This document shows, piece by piece, positions 25,346-33,438 of a DNA stretch of 64,000 nt. The stretch spans positions 2,566,001-2,630,000 of the forward strand of contig NZ_CP036295.1 in assembly GCF_004801255.1 (NCBI RefSeq), in the 5' to 3' direction. Origin of the DNA: Desulfovibrio desulfuricans (GTDB lineage Bacteria > Desulfobacterota > Desulfovibrionia > Desulfovibrionales > Desulfovibrionaceae). The translations under genes and the position numbers were made by a program. The notes beneath the pieces were generated by a model, which searched no databases, was not told the origin of the DNA, and saw only the letters and a list, made by a program, of their open reading frames with translations. How positions within the stretch are numbered: position 1 is the first letter of the stretch; each line of letters starts with the position of its first letter.

Positions 25346-27220
25346 TTACAAGTAGTTGTGCAGGGGGCCGCCCGGCGCTGCCAGGGCCTCCACCTTGCGA
25401 ATAACCGCCGCGTCCTCTTCCAGTGGGGGGGCATGGAAGGGCTTGAGGCGTGCGTCTATGACGAGCGGCGCTTCGCACGACCAGTGTCTGGCCCGCGTGG
25501 CGGCGCTGGCGCCGTACACGTCTGTGGCCGGGTCTGACCGGGTAAAGGCCGCCCATAAAAAATTGTCCAGGCCAGCGGCGCAAAAGCCCGCGTCGTCGGC
25601 AACGACTATGAGCGGAAAAGCCTCGCGCCCCGGCCACAAGGCCAGAGCCTCTGCCAGGGATTCCATATCAGGGTCGGGCTGGTTGCGCCCGAGCGCATGA
25701 CGCGGCCCGCCAATGACCAGCAGGCCGGGGCCGCATACGCGCACAGGGCCAAACCCTGACGGCAGGGGCGGCAGCTCCGCCGTGGGGCCTGCAAGCTCGC
25801 AGCCAAGCTCGCGCTTTTTTTTGCCCGCCGAGGCCCAGACAAGCTTGGAGCCCTCGTTGAGCGCGCCGCCGGTGTAGTCCAGCGTGTCGTTAGTGCTGCG
25901 GGTGATGAAGTGCAGATCGCGTGAAAAGTCGGCCCGCTCGAGCAAATGCCGCAAAAAGGCTGGCACGTCGCGGGCCGTAAGACCCGGCGCGTCTTCGTGC
26001 GCAACCAGAAAAACATACTTGGCCAGGGCCGTCTGGGTGGTGCCCAGCAGGTGCAGGCCTGCGGTTATCAGCTCGCGGGGGCGGCGTTCATCCTCATACG
26101 GCGTGTAGCGCTCGCTGCCCACGGCCAGCAGCAGGGGGTGCACGCCCGCCGCATCCACGGCGTGCACGTCGCATATGCCCTGAAATACCTGCGGCACCAG
26201 CGGCCCGGTCAGTTCGTGGATAAAATCGCCAAAGACCGTGTCCTCCTGCGGGGGACGGCCCACTGCGGTAAAGGGCCAGATGGCCCCCTGCCGGTGATGG
26301 ACGGCATCGACCCTGAGCACGGGGAAGTCGTGCGCAAGGCTGTAATAGCCTACATGGTCGCCAAACGGCCCCTCCGGCTTGCAGTGCGGCAGCACATGCC
26401 CGCTGATGCAAAAATCGGCCTGCGCCAGCACGGGCAGGGGCAAACCGGGAACACTGGCCATTTCTGTGCGCCTGCCACCCAGCAGACCGGCAAAGCGCAG
26501 CTCCGACAAGCCCTCGGGCAGCGGCATGACGGCGGCCACGGTCAGGCTTGGCGGCCCGCCCACATAAATATGCACTGGCAGCGGCTTGCCCAGTTCAAGG
26601 GCGCGGGCGTGGTGCGCGCCAATACCACGGTGAATCTGGTAGTGCAGGCCCACCTCGTCCGGCGAGTACTGGTTGCCGCCCAGCTGCACGCGGTACATGC
26701 CAAGGTTGGAGGCATCCGCGCCGGGTTTGGCGGGGTCTTCGCTGTACACAAGGGGCAGGGTTATGAAGGGGCCGCCGTCCATGGGCCAGCAGACAAGACG
26801 GGGCAAATCGGCCACCTTGCAGCGGCACTGCAGCACCGGGGGCACTGCCGCCGCCTGCTCAGCCCGCGCCCTGCGCATCTGGGGCAACATGTTCACAAGG
26901 CCGGGCAAGGCCTTGAGCGATCGCAAAGGATGTTTTACGGCTGCGGCGGGGTCGGCCTTGGCGGCCAGCACGGCCTCCACTGCGGGCAGACTGCGCCGGA
27001 AAATAAAATGCAGCCTCTCGCGCGTGCCAAAAAGGTTGGACAGCATGGGAAAGGACGTTCCCCTGACCCTGGTGAACAGCAGGGCCGGGGCCTTGGCGCG
27101 AAAGGCGCGGCGCTGGATTGCGGCCAGCTCCAGATGCGGGTCTACCTCGGCATCGATGCGCACCAGGTGGCCGTTGGCCTCAAGGTCAAGCACGCACTCC
27201 TGCAGGTTGCGGTAGCTCAT
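25346..27220 (-). CDS. UbiD-family menaquinone biosynthesis decarboxylase
   Basis: A 624-residue protein of the UbiD superfamily, which uses prenylated FMN. The PEGPFGDHVGYY motif holds the conserved Glu of the active site, and the N-terminal MSYRNLQECVLDLEANGHLVRI opening is typical. Its size and sequence best fit the long SCO4490-type subgroup assigned to decarboxylation in the futalosine menaquinone route, used by many anaerobes including Desulfovibrio. No ubiX or mqn gene is adjacent. It overlaps the Nudix gene by 4 bases. Confidence 0.88.
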   Translation of the reverse strand: MSYRNLQECVLDLEANGHLVRIDAEVDPHLELAAIQRRAFRAKAPALLFTRVRGTSFPMLSNLFGTRERLHFIFRRSLPAVEAVLAAKADPAAAVKHPLRSLKALPGLVNMLPQMRRARAEQAAAVPPVLQCRCKVADLPRLVCWPMDGGPFITLPLVYSEDPAKPGADASNLGMYRVQLGGNQYSPDEVGLHYQIHRGIGAHHARALELGKPLPVHIYVGGPPSLTVAAVMPLPEGLSELRFAGLLGGRRTEMASVPGLPLPVLAQADFCISGHVLPHCKPEGPFGDHVGYYSLAHDFPVLRVDAVHHRQGAIWPFTAVGRPPQEDTVFGDFIHELTGPLVPQVFQGICDVHAVDAAGVHPLLLAVGSERYTPYEDERRPRELITAGLHLLGTTQTALAKYVFLVAHEDAPGLTARDVPAFLRHLLERADFSRDLHFITRSTNDTLDYTGGALNEGSKLVWASAGKKKRELGCELAGPTAELPPLPSGFGPVRVCGPGLLVIGGPRHALGRNQPDPDMESLAEALALWPGREAFPLIVVADDAGFCAAGLDNFLWAAFTRSDPATDVYGASAATRARHWSCEAPLVIDARLKPFHAPPLEEDAAVIRKVEALAAPGGPLHNYL

Positions 27221-27741
27221 AGCGCCCCCTCTCCGCCTGCAGCTGCGGGGGCTACAGCGTCAAACCGGGGCTGCACGCCAGCTATGGCGCGTTTGCCCGC
27301 AAGCGTTGCCGCAAAATCAGCCAAAATTTGCGCGTGGTCAAACACCAGCGGCTGCGGCAGGGCGTCTAGCGGATAAAAGGCCGCCTGGGCAGCGTCGTCC
27401 CCAGCCCGCAACGAGTCAGTATTACGGGCAGAGCCCGTAAACGCCACCGTCAGCGTGTGCTGGCGCGGGTCGCGGTCCGGGCGGGAGTAGACGCCCAAAA
27501 GCCCGGTCAGTTCCACATCAAGCCCGGTTTCTTCAAGCATTTCGCGCACAGCTGCGGTTTCCGCGCATTCGCCTTCTTCGATAAACCCGCCAGGCAGGGC
27601 AAAACCCACAGGCTCGTTGGCGCGACGGATGATCACCACTCCCCTGTCAGGGGCATAAATGACCACATCCGTGGTGGGCGTGGGGTTTCGGTAGCTGGAA
27701 TATGGCTTGCCGCAGTGCGGGCAGGTAACCTGGCGTTTCAT
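27217..27741 (-). CDS. Nudix hydrolase with N-terminal zinc ribbon-like segment
   Basis: A 174-residue hydrolase. ATG 27741 is used because GGAG lies 5 bases upstream; the much longer open frame upstream runs through the repeat array and is not coding. The N-terminus has one CPHC pair (MKRQVTCPHCGKPYSSYRNP). The Nudix box is complete: GGFIEEGECAETAAVREM followed by LEETGL. Likely substrates are ADP-ribose or other nucleoside diphosphate derivatives. It overlaps the start of the UbiD-family gene, so they are expressed together. Confidence 0.9.
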   Translation of the reverse strand: MKRQVTCPHCGKPYSSYRNPTPTTDVVIYAPDRGVVIIRRANEPVGFALPGGFIEEGECAETAAVREMLEETGLDVELTGLLGVYSRPDRDPRQHTLTVAFTGSARNTDSLRAGDDAAQAAFYPLDALPQPLVFDHAQILADFAATLAGKRAIAGVQPRFDAVAPAAAGGEGAL

Positions 27742-27840
27742 GCGTTCTCCATAGAGGGGGGCGCGGTACGGCGCGTAACTGATCCATACTAAGCCAGCAC
27801 GACCCGAGTCGCAAGCGCGGGAAACACCAGGCCCCAAAGC

Positions 27841-27988
27841 CGCATGTTTGCGTCCGCACAGGGGCTGGCCGAAACATGTCCGCTTTTCTGGTCTATGAAC
27901 CGCGCGTTTGCGCACGCGCGGGGAATTGCTGCCCGCAGCCTGTGTGCTGATGGCGGCGATCGCGCGTTTGCGCACGCGCGGGGAATTG
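27841..27988 (+). repeat. CRISPR-like mini-array: three repeats at exact 60-bp spacing
   Basis: A 28-bp sequence (CGCGCGTTTGCGCACG followed by CGCGGGGAATTG) occurs identically at 27901-27928 and 27961-27988. A degenerate copy matching 19 of 28 positions lies exactly 60 bp earlier at 27841-27868. The two spacers are both 32 bp and unlike each other. Each perfect repeat can fold a 7-bp stem (CGCGCGT / ACGCGCG). Repeat and spacer sizes and a degenerate end repeat match type I-E/I-F CRISPR geometry, and the GCGCGGGGAA part resembles I-E repeats, but there are no cas genes in the window. It could instead be an operator array for marR, whose -35 box overlaps the last repeat. Confidence 0.6.
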
Positions 27989-28014
27989 ACAAAAAAGTAT
28001 GGATACCATACAAA
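27986..28014 (+). promoter_or_regulatory. Candidate marR promoter with palindromic operator
   Basis: TTGACA (27986-27991), a 17-bp spacer and TACAAA (28009-28014) form a plausible sigma-70 promoter. The spacer and -10 region are covered by the palindrome GTATGG-ATA-CCATAC at 27997-28011, a likely binding site for the MarR protein encoded immediately downstream. If correct, the transcript would start at or near the ATG at 28021. Confidence 0.6.
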
Positions 28015-28020
28015 ACGCAT

Positions 28021-28563
28021 ATGAAAAAAGACGGACACAAAAATACTGTTGAACTTCGCATACAAAAATCCATGCTTAAAACCCTGGGGCACGAGGCGGC
28101 GCACGGGCCGCGCAGCGCAGCACTGAGCCACGCACTGCTGGGCATCATGACGCGCTTTCAGGAACTTGAGCGCCAGTGCTCCAAATTTGGCACCGATGTG
28201 GACATCCATCTGGCGGAAATCCACACAATCATGGCCATCCACAACAATCCGGGCATCCATGTGGGTGGCCTGGCGGAATGCCTTGGCGTCACCAAGGGCA
28301 GCGTTTCCGAGCTGCTGCGCAGGCTGGAGCGCAAGGGCCTAGCCTACAAGGCCAAAGATCCTCTTAAAATGACCCGCCTCAATGTCTTTTTGACCGACAA
28401 GGGCAAAATTGCGCACGAGCACCACATGATCTTTCATTCGCAGCTGGACGGGCTGGTGGACGAGGCCATGGGGAAGCGCGCGCCCGAAGAAATAAAGAGC
28501 ATTGTGGCCTTTTTGACTGAAATGCTCGACCGCCTCAACGCCACCGGCGTCAAGGACAACTAA
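28021..28563 (+). CDS. MarR family winged-helix regulator
   Basis: A 180-residue regulator. The winged helix is clear: DIHLAEIHTIMAIHNNPGIHVGGLAE, the recognition helix VTKGSVSELLRRLERKGLA, and the wing DPLKMTRLNVFLTDKGK, followed by a dimerisation helix. The start is uncertain: no Shine-Dalgarno precedes ATG 28021, and ATG 28072 is also in frame, so the message may be leaderless. The frame is open further upstream through the repeat array (a RAFAHARGI peptide appears twice), but that part is unlikely to be translated. It is divergent from the Nudix gene, 279 bp away. Confidence 0.85.
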   Translation: MKKDGHKNTVELRIQKSMLKTLGHEAAHGPRSAALSHALLGIMTRFQELERQCSKFGTDVDIHLAEIHTIMAIHNNPGIHVGGLAECLGVTKGSVSELLRRLERKGLAYKAKDPLKMTRLNVFLTDKGKIAHEHHMIFHSQLDGLVDEAMGKRAPEEIKSIVAFLTEMLDRLNATGVKDN

Positions 28564-28618
28564 CCGCGCAAATTACCCGCCCCTGCCCGCAAAACTCCGC
28601 CTCCGCGCCAGGCTCTGG

Positions 28619-29311
28619 TTATTCAACGCTGAACCCCGCCGCCGCAAGTTCGGCCGTACTCACTGCTCCGGCGCGCACCATGCGCAGCCGTCCCGCTCCG
28701 CCTGCCGCACAGCCCAAGGGTTTAACCACGGTTGAGGGCAACCCCCCGGCAGGCAACGGACCGCCTGCCAATATGGGCAACACTGGCAGGGAGGCATCCG
28801 CAGTTGCAGCATTTTCTGCGTACGCTGGTGGGCACGGCATATCCTGCGCCATGCGCAGCAACGCCTCCAGCAGGGCCGGATCAAGCTGCTGCGGCGTGCG
28901 CACGGCCTCGCCGCCGCTGAGGTTGGCGCTGCTTGCAGTGAGCGCCCCGCCAGCCTGTACTGCCAGCTGCGCCGCCAGCGGGTGCGGCGTGACACGCACG
29001 GCCGCCAGCCCCTCGCCGTTGACGAGCGCCGGGGGCAGGCATGGACGCGCAGGCAGCAGCACCGTGAGCGGGCCGGGCCAGAATGACAGCAGCCCCCGGG
29101 GCATGGCGGCAAGCTCCGCCACTTCGTCCACCTGGGCGGCATGAGCCGCCAGCAGGGGCAGCGGCTTGTGGACGGGCCGACGCTTGAGCTGATACACCCT
29201 TGCCACGGCGTCGGCATTGGCGGCAAGGCAGCCCACCCCGTAGAACGTCTCTGTGGGGAACACGAGCGTCCCGCCGCTCCGCAAAAATTCCGCAGCCTGG
29301 GGCAGCTCCAT
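28619..29311 (-). CDS. Threonylcarbamoyl-AMP synthase family (Sua5/YrdC) protein
   Basis: A YrdC-domain protein of 230 residues from the ATG at 29311, expected to make threonylcarbamoyl-AMP for the t6A37 tRNA modification. Core motifs: GGTLVFPTETFYGVGCLA, KRRPVHKPLPLL and LTASSANLSGGEAV, the usual nucleotide and bicarbonate site. An ATG at 29398 would add 29 low-complexity residues and overlap the start codon of rlmH on the other strand, so the shorter form is preferred. The C-terminal 60 residues are less conserved; this is not the long Sua5 form with a Sua5 domain. Confidence 0.85.
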   Translation of the reverse strand: MELPQAAEFLRSGGTLVFPTETFYGVGCLAANADAVARVYQLKRRPVHKPLPLLAAHAAQVDEVAELAAMPRGLLSFWPGPLTVLLPARPCLPPALVNGEGLAAVRVTPHPLAAQLAVQAGGALTASSANLSGGEAVRTPQQLDPALLEALLRMAQDMPCPPAYAENAATADASLPVLPILAGGPLPAGGLPSTVVKPLGCAAGGAGRLRMVRAGAVSTAELAAAGFSVE

Positions 29312-29396
29312 ACCCGCGCACGGCGCAAGACCGCCGCAGCCCGGCGCTGCGCCATGGGCCGCCGCCGCTGGCAACTGCAACAAAAAACGAGAAGAC

Positions 29397-29870
29397 ATGA
29401 CTGGCAAACCTTTGAAATACATAAGTGTGGGCAAACTGAAAACGCCGTTCTGGAAGGATGCCGCCGCCCACTATACAACGCGCATCACCCGCTGGCGCAA
29501 GCTGGACATAACCGAGGTGCGCGACGGCGATGCAGCCCTGCCGCAAGACCAGCGCAATGCTCTTGAAGGCCGCCGCATCATCGACGCTCTGGAGCCGCAG
29601 GATATAGCGCTGGTGCTGGACGAGCGCGGCCAGCACCTCACCTCGCCCCAGCTGGCCGATTTGCTGCGCCAGATGGATCACGACGCCAGAGGCCGGGCCT
29701 GCTTTATCGTGGGCGGAGCATGGGGGCTGGACGACGCCGTGCGCCAGCGCGCCAGCCGCTGCATCAGCCTTTCGCACATGACCCTGCCGCACGAGCTGGC
29801 CCGGGTGGTGCTGCTGGAGCAGCTGTACCGGGCGGAATGCATCCTGCGCAAGGTGCCTTATCATCATTAG
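29397..29870 (+). CDS. rlmH: 23S rRNA (pseudouridine1915-N3)-methyltransferase
   Basis: A 157-residue SPOUT methyltransferase, the normal length for RlmH. The trefoil-knot SAM site is visible in FIVGGAWGLDDAVRQRA and SLSHMTLPHELARVVLLEQLYRA. It methylates pseudouridine 1915 of 23S rRNA on assembled ribosomes. The ATG has GAGAAG just upstream. It is divergent from the Sua5-type gene. Confidence 0.96.
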   Translation: MTGKPLKYISVGKLKTPFWKDAAAHYTTRITRWRKLDITEVRDGDAALPQDQRNALEGRRIIDALEPQDIALVLDERGQHLTSPQLADLLRQMDHDARGRACFIVGGAWGLDDAVRQRASRCISLSHMTLPHELARVVLLEQLYRAECILRKVPYHH

Positions 29871-29915
29871 GGGCGCCACCAAGAGCCCCCCAAAAAGCCG
29901 CAGCCCGCAACAGGC

Positions 29916-32360
29916 TTAGAGCACCTCGTAAATTCTGGCGAACACGTTGTCGTACACCAGCTTGAAATAGGGAGAGACGCGCGGATCCTGCGGATCGCCC
30001 ACCAAAAGCTGCACCATCAGCGAATTGTACAGGCCCGCATCCATGGCAAGCTTTTCATCCGTTACCCGGTTGAAAAAAAAGTTGATGTTGCGGCGTTTTG
30101 AAAGAAATTCGTGCTGTTCTTCGGGCGTGGCCTTGGGGTGAGCGTCAAACCAGTCCTGAATATAATTGCGGCGCGTCACGCCTGTCTCTTCAAACACGCT
30201 GATGGACGAGGCGTAAATGGCGCTGCTGTTGCCCTCCAGGCGCACCTCGCCCGTATCAAGCTTGTAGGCAAGGGTCTGCGGCACAATGGAAAGCGCCCCG
30301 CCCTCGCCCGACCGGGTGACAAAATTCCAGTTGCCAAAATTGCTTATCCAAAAGCCCAGCCGCAGCATTTCAAAACTGACGACCACGTACAGCTTGGCGT
30401 TGTTCTCGATCAGGGGCGTCTCGGGCGAGCGCAGCCTGTCCATAAGTTCCTGCGCGGCCTGCCCGTCCAGCCCTTCAAAGACGTTGCCCGGCTCGTTGCC
30501 GCACTGCGCCGTATAACGGATGATCTGACGGGCAAAACGGGGGTTGTCGGTGGCAAAGACGGCTGCTGGCAGGTAGAGCGAAGGCCCCGCGTGCTGCGCT
30601 CCGTCGGCGATGGTCTGCCGCCGGGCAAAGTGGTTGGCCGAGTAACCCCAGTCCCACCACAGCCAGATCATGGCGTCGGGCGGGGTCATGACCTTGGCGC
30701 GCGAGAGCGCCTCCGCATGACGACGGTTGATTACCGGCCCCTGCGACATGGCGGGGATCATGTCGGCAAAGGGAGCAACCAGCAGGGCCAGCAGCAGGCC
30801 GCTGGTCAGGATGCCCGCCACGGCTCCGCGCAGGTCAACCCGCAAAAGACGTTGCAGCAGCCAGTAAAAAGGCAGGGTCAGCCCGATGGCGATGATGGGC
30901 GCGCCAAACATGACCATGCGGCCGCCCATCTTGACGCTCAAAATGCCCAGCGCCGCCAGGGGCAGCAAAAAAAGCGCGCCAGGCCGCCGCAGCAACACCA
31001 GGCCAAAACCCAGAAGGCCAAGCACCCCGGCTTCCATCCATGGATGAAAATAGGGGAAAATTTCGGCAAAGCCCAGGTCCTGCACTTCGATAATGGACTG
31101 CGCCACAGAGGGATATTCCAGCGAAAGCCCGCCGCCAGTGCTCTTCACATCGCCGGTGTGCTTCACGTAGGCGTTGATGTGGTTCATGATGGAGGTAAAA
31201 ATTTCGCCTTGCAGCATCAGGCAGCCCACGCCCGCCAGCAGCAGCGCCAGCAGCCACGGGCGGCACAATAGCCGGCGCAGCTTGTAGCCGGTTTTTGTGC
31301 CCGCCGCCAGCAACAGCAGGCTGAAACACAGCCCCCACGGCCCGGCCAGCGTGGGCAGGGCGTAAGCCATACTGCCCAGAAGCAGCAGGCCGCGCCTGCC
31401 GCGCGGGGCCATGACCAGACTCATAAAGGCCAGCAAACCCACATTGTAGCGGATCAGATAGGGAAAAACCGAGTGCCATTCCTGCGTCCACCACGAGATG
31501 ACGCCAGAGCTGCCTAGCAGCACAACCCACTGCCAGCGCAGGGGATTACCCAAATGATCCGCCTGCCTGAACTGCGGAGCCCAGTGCCCCTGCGGCTGGT
31601 TGCGCGAAAAAAGACGGCGCACGGTCAATACGCCCGACGACATGGAAAGGCGGCGCAAAACCATGCCCGGCAGCAGCATGTAGCGCATGGCCCAGCTGGC
31701 TGGAGCCAACGTCATAAGCAGCGGAAAAAACAGGGTTACGAGGTCTGTATCGTAAAAACCCAGCAGGGTGCGGGCCAGAAAGCCCGGCGATATGGCCGTA
31801 AGAATGCCTGCGGCAACGCCAGCCTCAATGCTGCCCAGCGCCCATACCCAGGCAAAGGCGATAACAGCCACAAAACTGGCCAGCAGGGCGGGAAACCAAA
31901 ACGCCACGGCGGCAGGGGTGCTTCCGACCATATCTGCCATTGCCTTGAGCATCACCGCCATGGGATGCCCCACGGCAAGGCCAAAATCTTCCGCCCCCGC
32001 CACCCAGGTGTAGGCGTCGTGGGTAGCCAGCAACCATTCGTTGCCAAGCCGGTATTCCGGATTTTGCCAGCAGGGCCACTCGAGCATGCGCAGGCCAAAA
32101 GCCAGGGCCAGGGTCAGCAAGCCCCAAAACAGGCCGCGCGCCCAGTACCTTCCGGGGGGCAAAGACCGCTTGCCGGGGTGCGTGTCCGCGCCCGCTGGCC
32201 GCGACATGGCGCCAGCCGGTGCGGCCTGCGGGCCGTGCGGTTTTTCAGCGGTGTTTATTTCTTCGGCTGCAACGGCTGCGGCCTGGTCTGCTGAGTGTTC
32301 TGCCGTATGTTCTGCCGTATGCGCTGGGGTATGAGCTGCGTCATGGTTTGCGGCGTGCAT
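29916..32360 (-). CDS. pglB: PglB/STT3-type oligosaccharyltransferase
   Basis: An 814-residue membrane enzyme that transfers lipid-linked glycan to Asn of exported proteins. A 60-residue His/Ala/Thr/Glu-rich cytoplasmic tail (AHTPAHTAEHTAEH) precedes about 12-13 membrane helices. The first periplasmic loop has the catalytic Asp context THDAYTWVAGAEDF, and the C-terminal periplasmic domain has the STT3 signature WLWWDWGYSANH (about residues 564-575). GGGAGA lies 5 bases before ATG 32360. No other pgl gene is adjacent; two glycosyltransferases and a WbsX-like gene lie 28 kb to the right. Desulfovibrio species are known to carry single-subunit PglB enzymes. Confidence 0.92.
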   Translation of the reverse strand: MHAANHDAAHTPAHTAEHTAEHSADQAAAVAAEEINTAEKPHGPQAAPAGAMSRPAGADTHPGKRSLPPGRYWARGLFWGLLTLALAFGLRMLEWPCWQNPEYRLGNEWLLATHDAYTWVAGAEDFGLAVGHPMAVMLKAMADMVGSTPAAVAFWFPALLASFVAVIAFAWVWALGSIEAGVAAGILTAISPGFLARTLLGFYDTDLVTLFFPLLMTLAPASWAMRYMLLPGMVLRRLSMSSGVLTVRRLFSRNQPQGHWAPQFRQADHLGNPLRWQWVVLLGSSGVISWWTQEWHSVFPYLIRYNVGLLAFMSLVMAPRGRRGLLLLGSMAYALPTLAGPWGLCFSLLLLAAGTKTGYKLRRLLCRPWLLALLLAGVGCLMLQGEIFTSIMNHINAYVKHTGDVKSTGGGLSLEYPSVAQSIIEVQDLGFAEIFPYFHPWMEAGVLGLLGFGLVLLRRPGALFLLPLAALGILSVKMGGRMVMFGAPIIAIGLTLPFYWLLQRLLRVDLRGAVAGILTSGLLLALLVAPFADMIPAMSQGPVINRRHAEALSRAKVMTPPDAMIWLWWDWGYSANHFARRQTIADGAQHAGPSLYLPAAVFATDNPRFARQIIRYTAQCGNEPGNVFEGLDGQAAQELMDRLRSPETPLIENNAKLYVVVSFEMLRLGFWISNFGNWNFVTRSGEGGALSIVPQTLAYKLDTGEVRLEGNSSAIYASSISVFEETGVTRRNYIQDWFDAHPKATPEEQHEFLSKRRNINFFFNRVTDEKLAMDAGLYNSLMVQLLVGDPQDPRVSPYFKLVYDNVFARIYEVL

Positions 32361-32531
32361 GACATTCTCCCTGGGGGGGCTTTGCGCCTGTTCATGTCTG
32401 GCGAGGCAGGCCACGGGCCGGTCTGCGCCCGCCGCCTGTTCCCGCCACGAGTTCTCAGGGGGCTGGCATGTCGGCAGGGCTGTTGCGTCCCTGCCGACCG
32501 ATCACATTAAAAATTCTTGCGGAACAGTGCC

Positions 32532-33224
32532 TTAGTTCGTCCCGTGCATGGCGGCGTCGTAGGTCAGCCGCTCGCTGGCGGCACTGGGGGCAAGCGCCCA
32601 AAACCAGCGCCCGTGGCCTGCGGCCACATACGAATGCTGCGCCGCAAGCCGCCAGGGGGCGGGCAGATCACCGGGCGCGGGCTCAAGCGCCAGCACAATC
32701 AGCACGCCGCTGGCCTGCAACCTGGGGGCGGCAAGTTCAAGCAGCTGCCGCCAGGGCATAAAGGCACGGCTCAGGATGCAGTCGGCCTTGTAGTACTGGC
32801 CCTGAAAAAAATGCTCCACCGGCCCTCTGAAAATATGCGTGGACGGCAACTGCAGCCGTGAAAGCACGCTTGAAATAAACAGGGCGCGTTTTTCGCGCAC
32901 CTCCACCATATAGTATGCGCCGCGCGGCCAGACCATGCGCAGGGGTATGCCCGGCAGGCCAGCGCCCGCGCCCAGGTCCCAGCTCAAGGGGGATTCGGGC
33001 AGGTCAAGCTTATCCAAAAAACCGGCCAGATGAAAACTGTCCACGACCAACCGTGCCAGAATGTCCTGCCAGGTATGCGGGCCAACCAGATTCATGGCCT
33101 TGTTCCACTGGCAGAGCATTTCAAGATATTCCGCAAGCGGTTCCAGGGCCGTTTGCGGCACTTCCGCTCCTGTGGCCGCCACCAGACTGGCCAGTTCCTT
33201 TCTGTCCACCGATTGTCGCTGCAT
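32532..33224 (-). CDS. rsmG: 16S rRNA (guanine527-N7)-methyltransferase
   Basis: A 230-residue Rossmann-fold methyltransferase with the RsmG signature: LCQWNKAMNLVGPHTWQDIL and the SAM motif SWDLGAGAGLPGIPL, then VEVREKRALFISSVLSRL. Loss of RsmG gives low-level streptomycin resistance in other bacteria. It is 171 bp upstream of pglB on the same strand and divergent from fabD. Confidence 0.95.
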   Translation of the reverse strand: MQRQSVDRKELASLVAATGAEVPQTALEPLAEYLEMLCQWNKAMNLVGPHTWQDILARLVVDSFHLAGFLDKLDLPESPLSWDLGAGAGLPGIPLRMVWPRGAYYMVEVREKRALFISSVLSRLQLPSTHIFRGPVEHFFQGQYYKADCILSRAFMPWRQLLELAAPRLQASGVLIVLALEPAPGDLPAPWRLAAQHSYVAAGHGRWFWALAPSAASERLTYDAAMHGTN

Positions 33225-33438
33225 GTTCCTTATCCTGCGCTTATACGCCCTTCGCGGGCTTTTCCGGCGTATTTGCCGGGTTCACTGTCATATCCCCGCA
33301 GACCGGGACTTGCAAGCCCCGCGCCGATAACGTAAAAAAGAGGGCTTGCGCGCTCGCACGCTCCACAAAACAAACACAAGGCCGGTAACGGCCACGCCAA
33401 TGCGCACCCTTGTGCGCCACTGGAGGATAACCCCCGTC

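Noticed and set aside
27844..28020. N-terminal extension of MarR containing a repeated RAFAHARGI peptide
   Set aside because: It is the translation of the 60-bp-periodic repeat array upstream of the promoter; no ribosome site and no family similarity.
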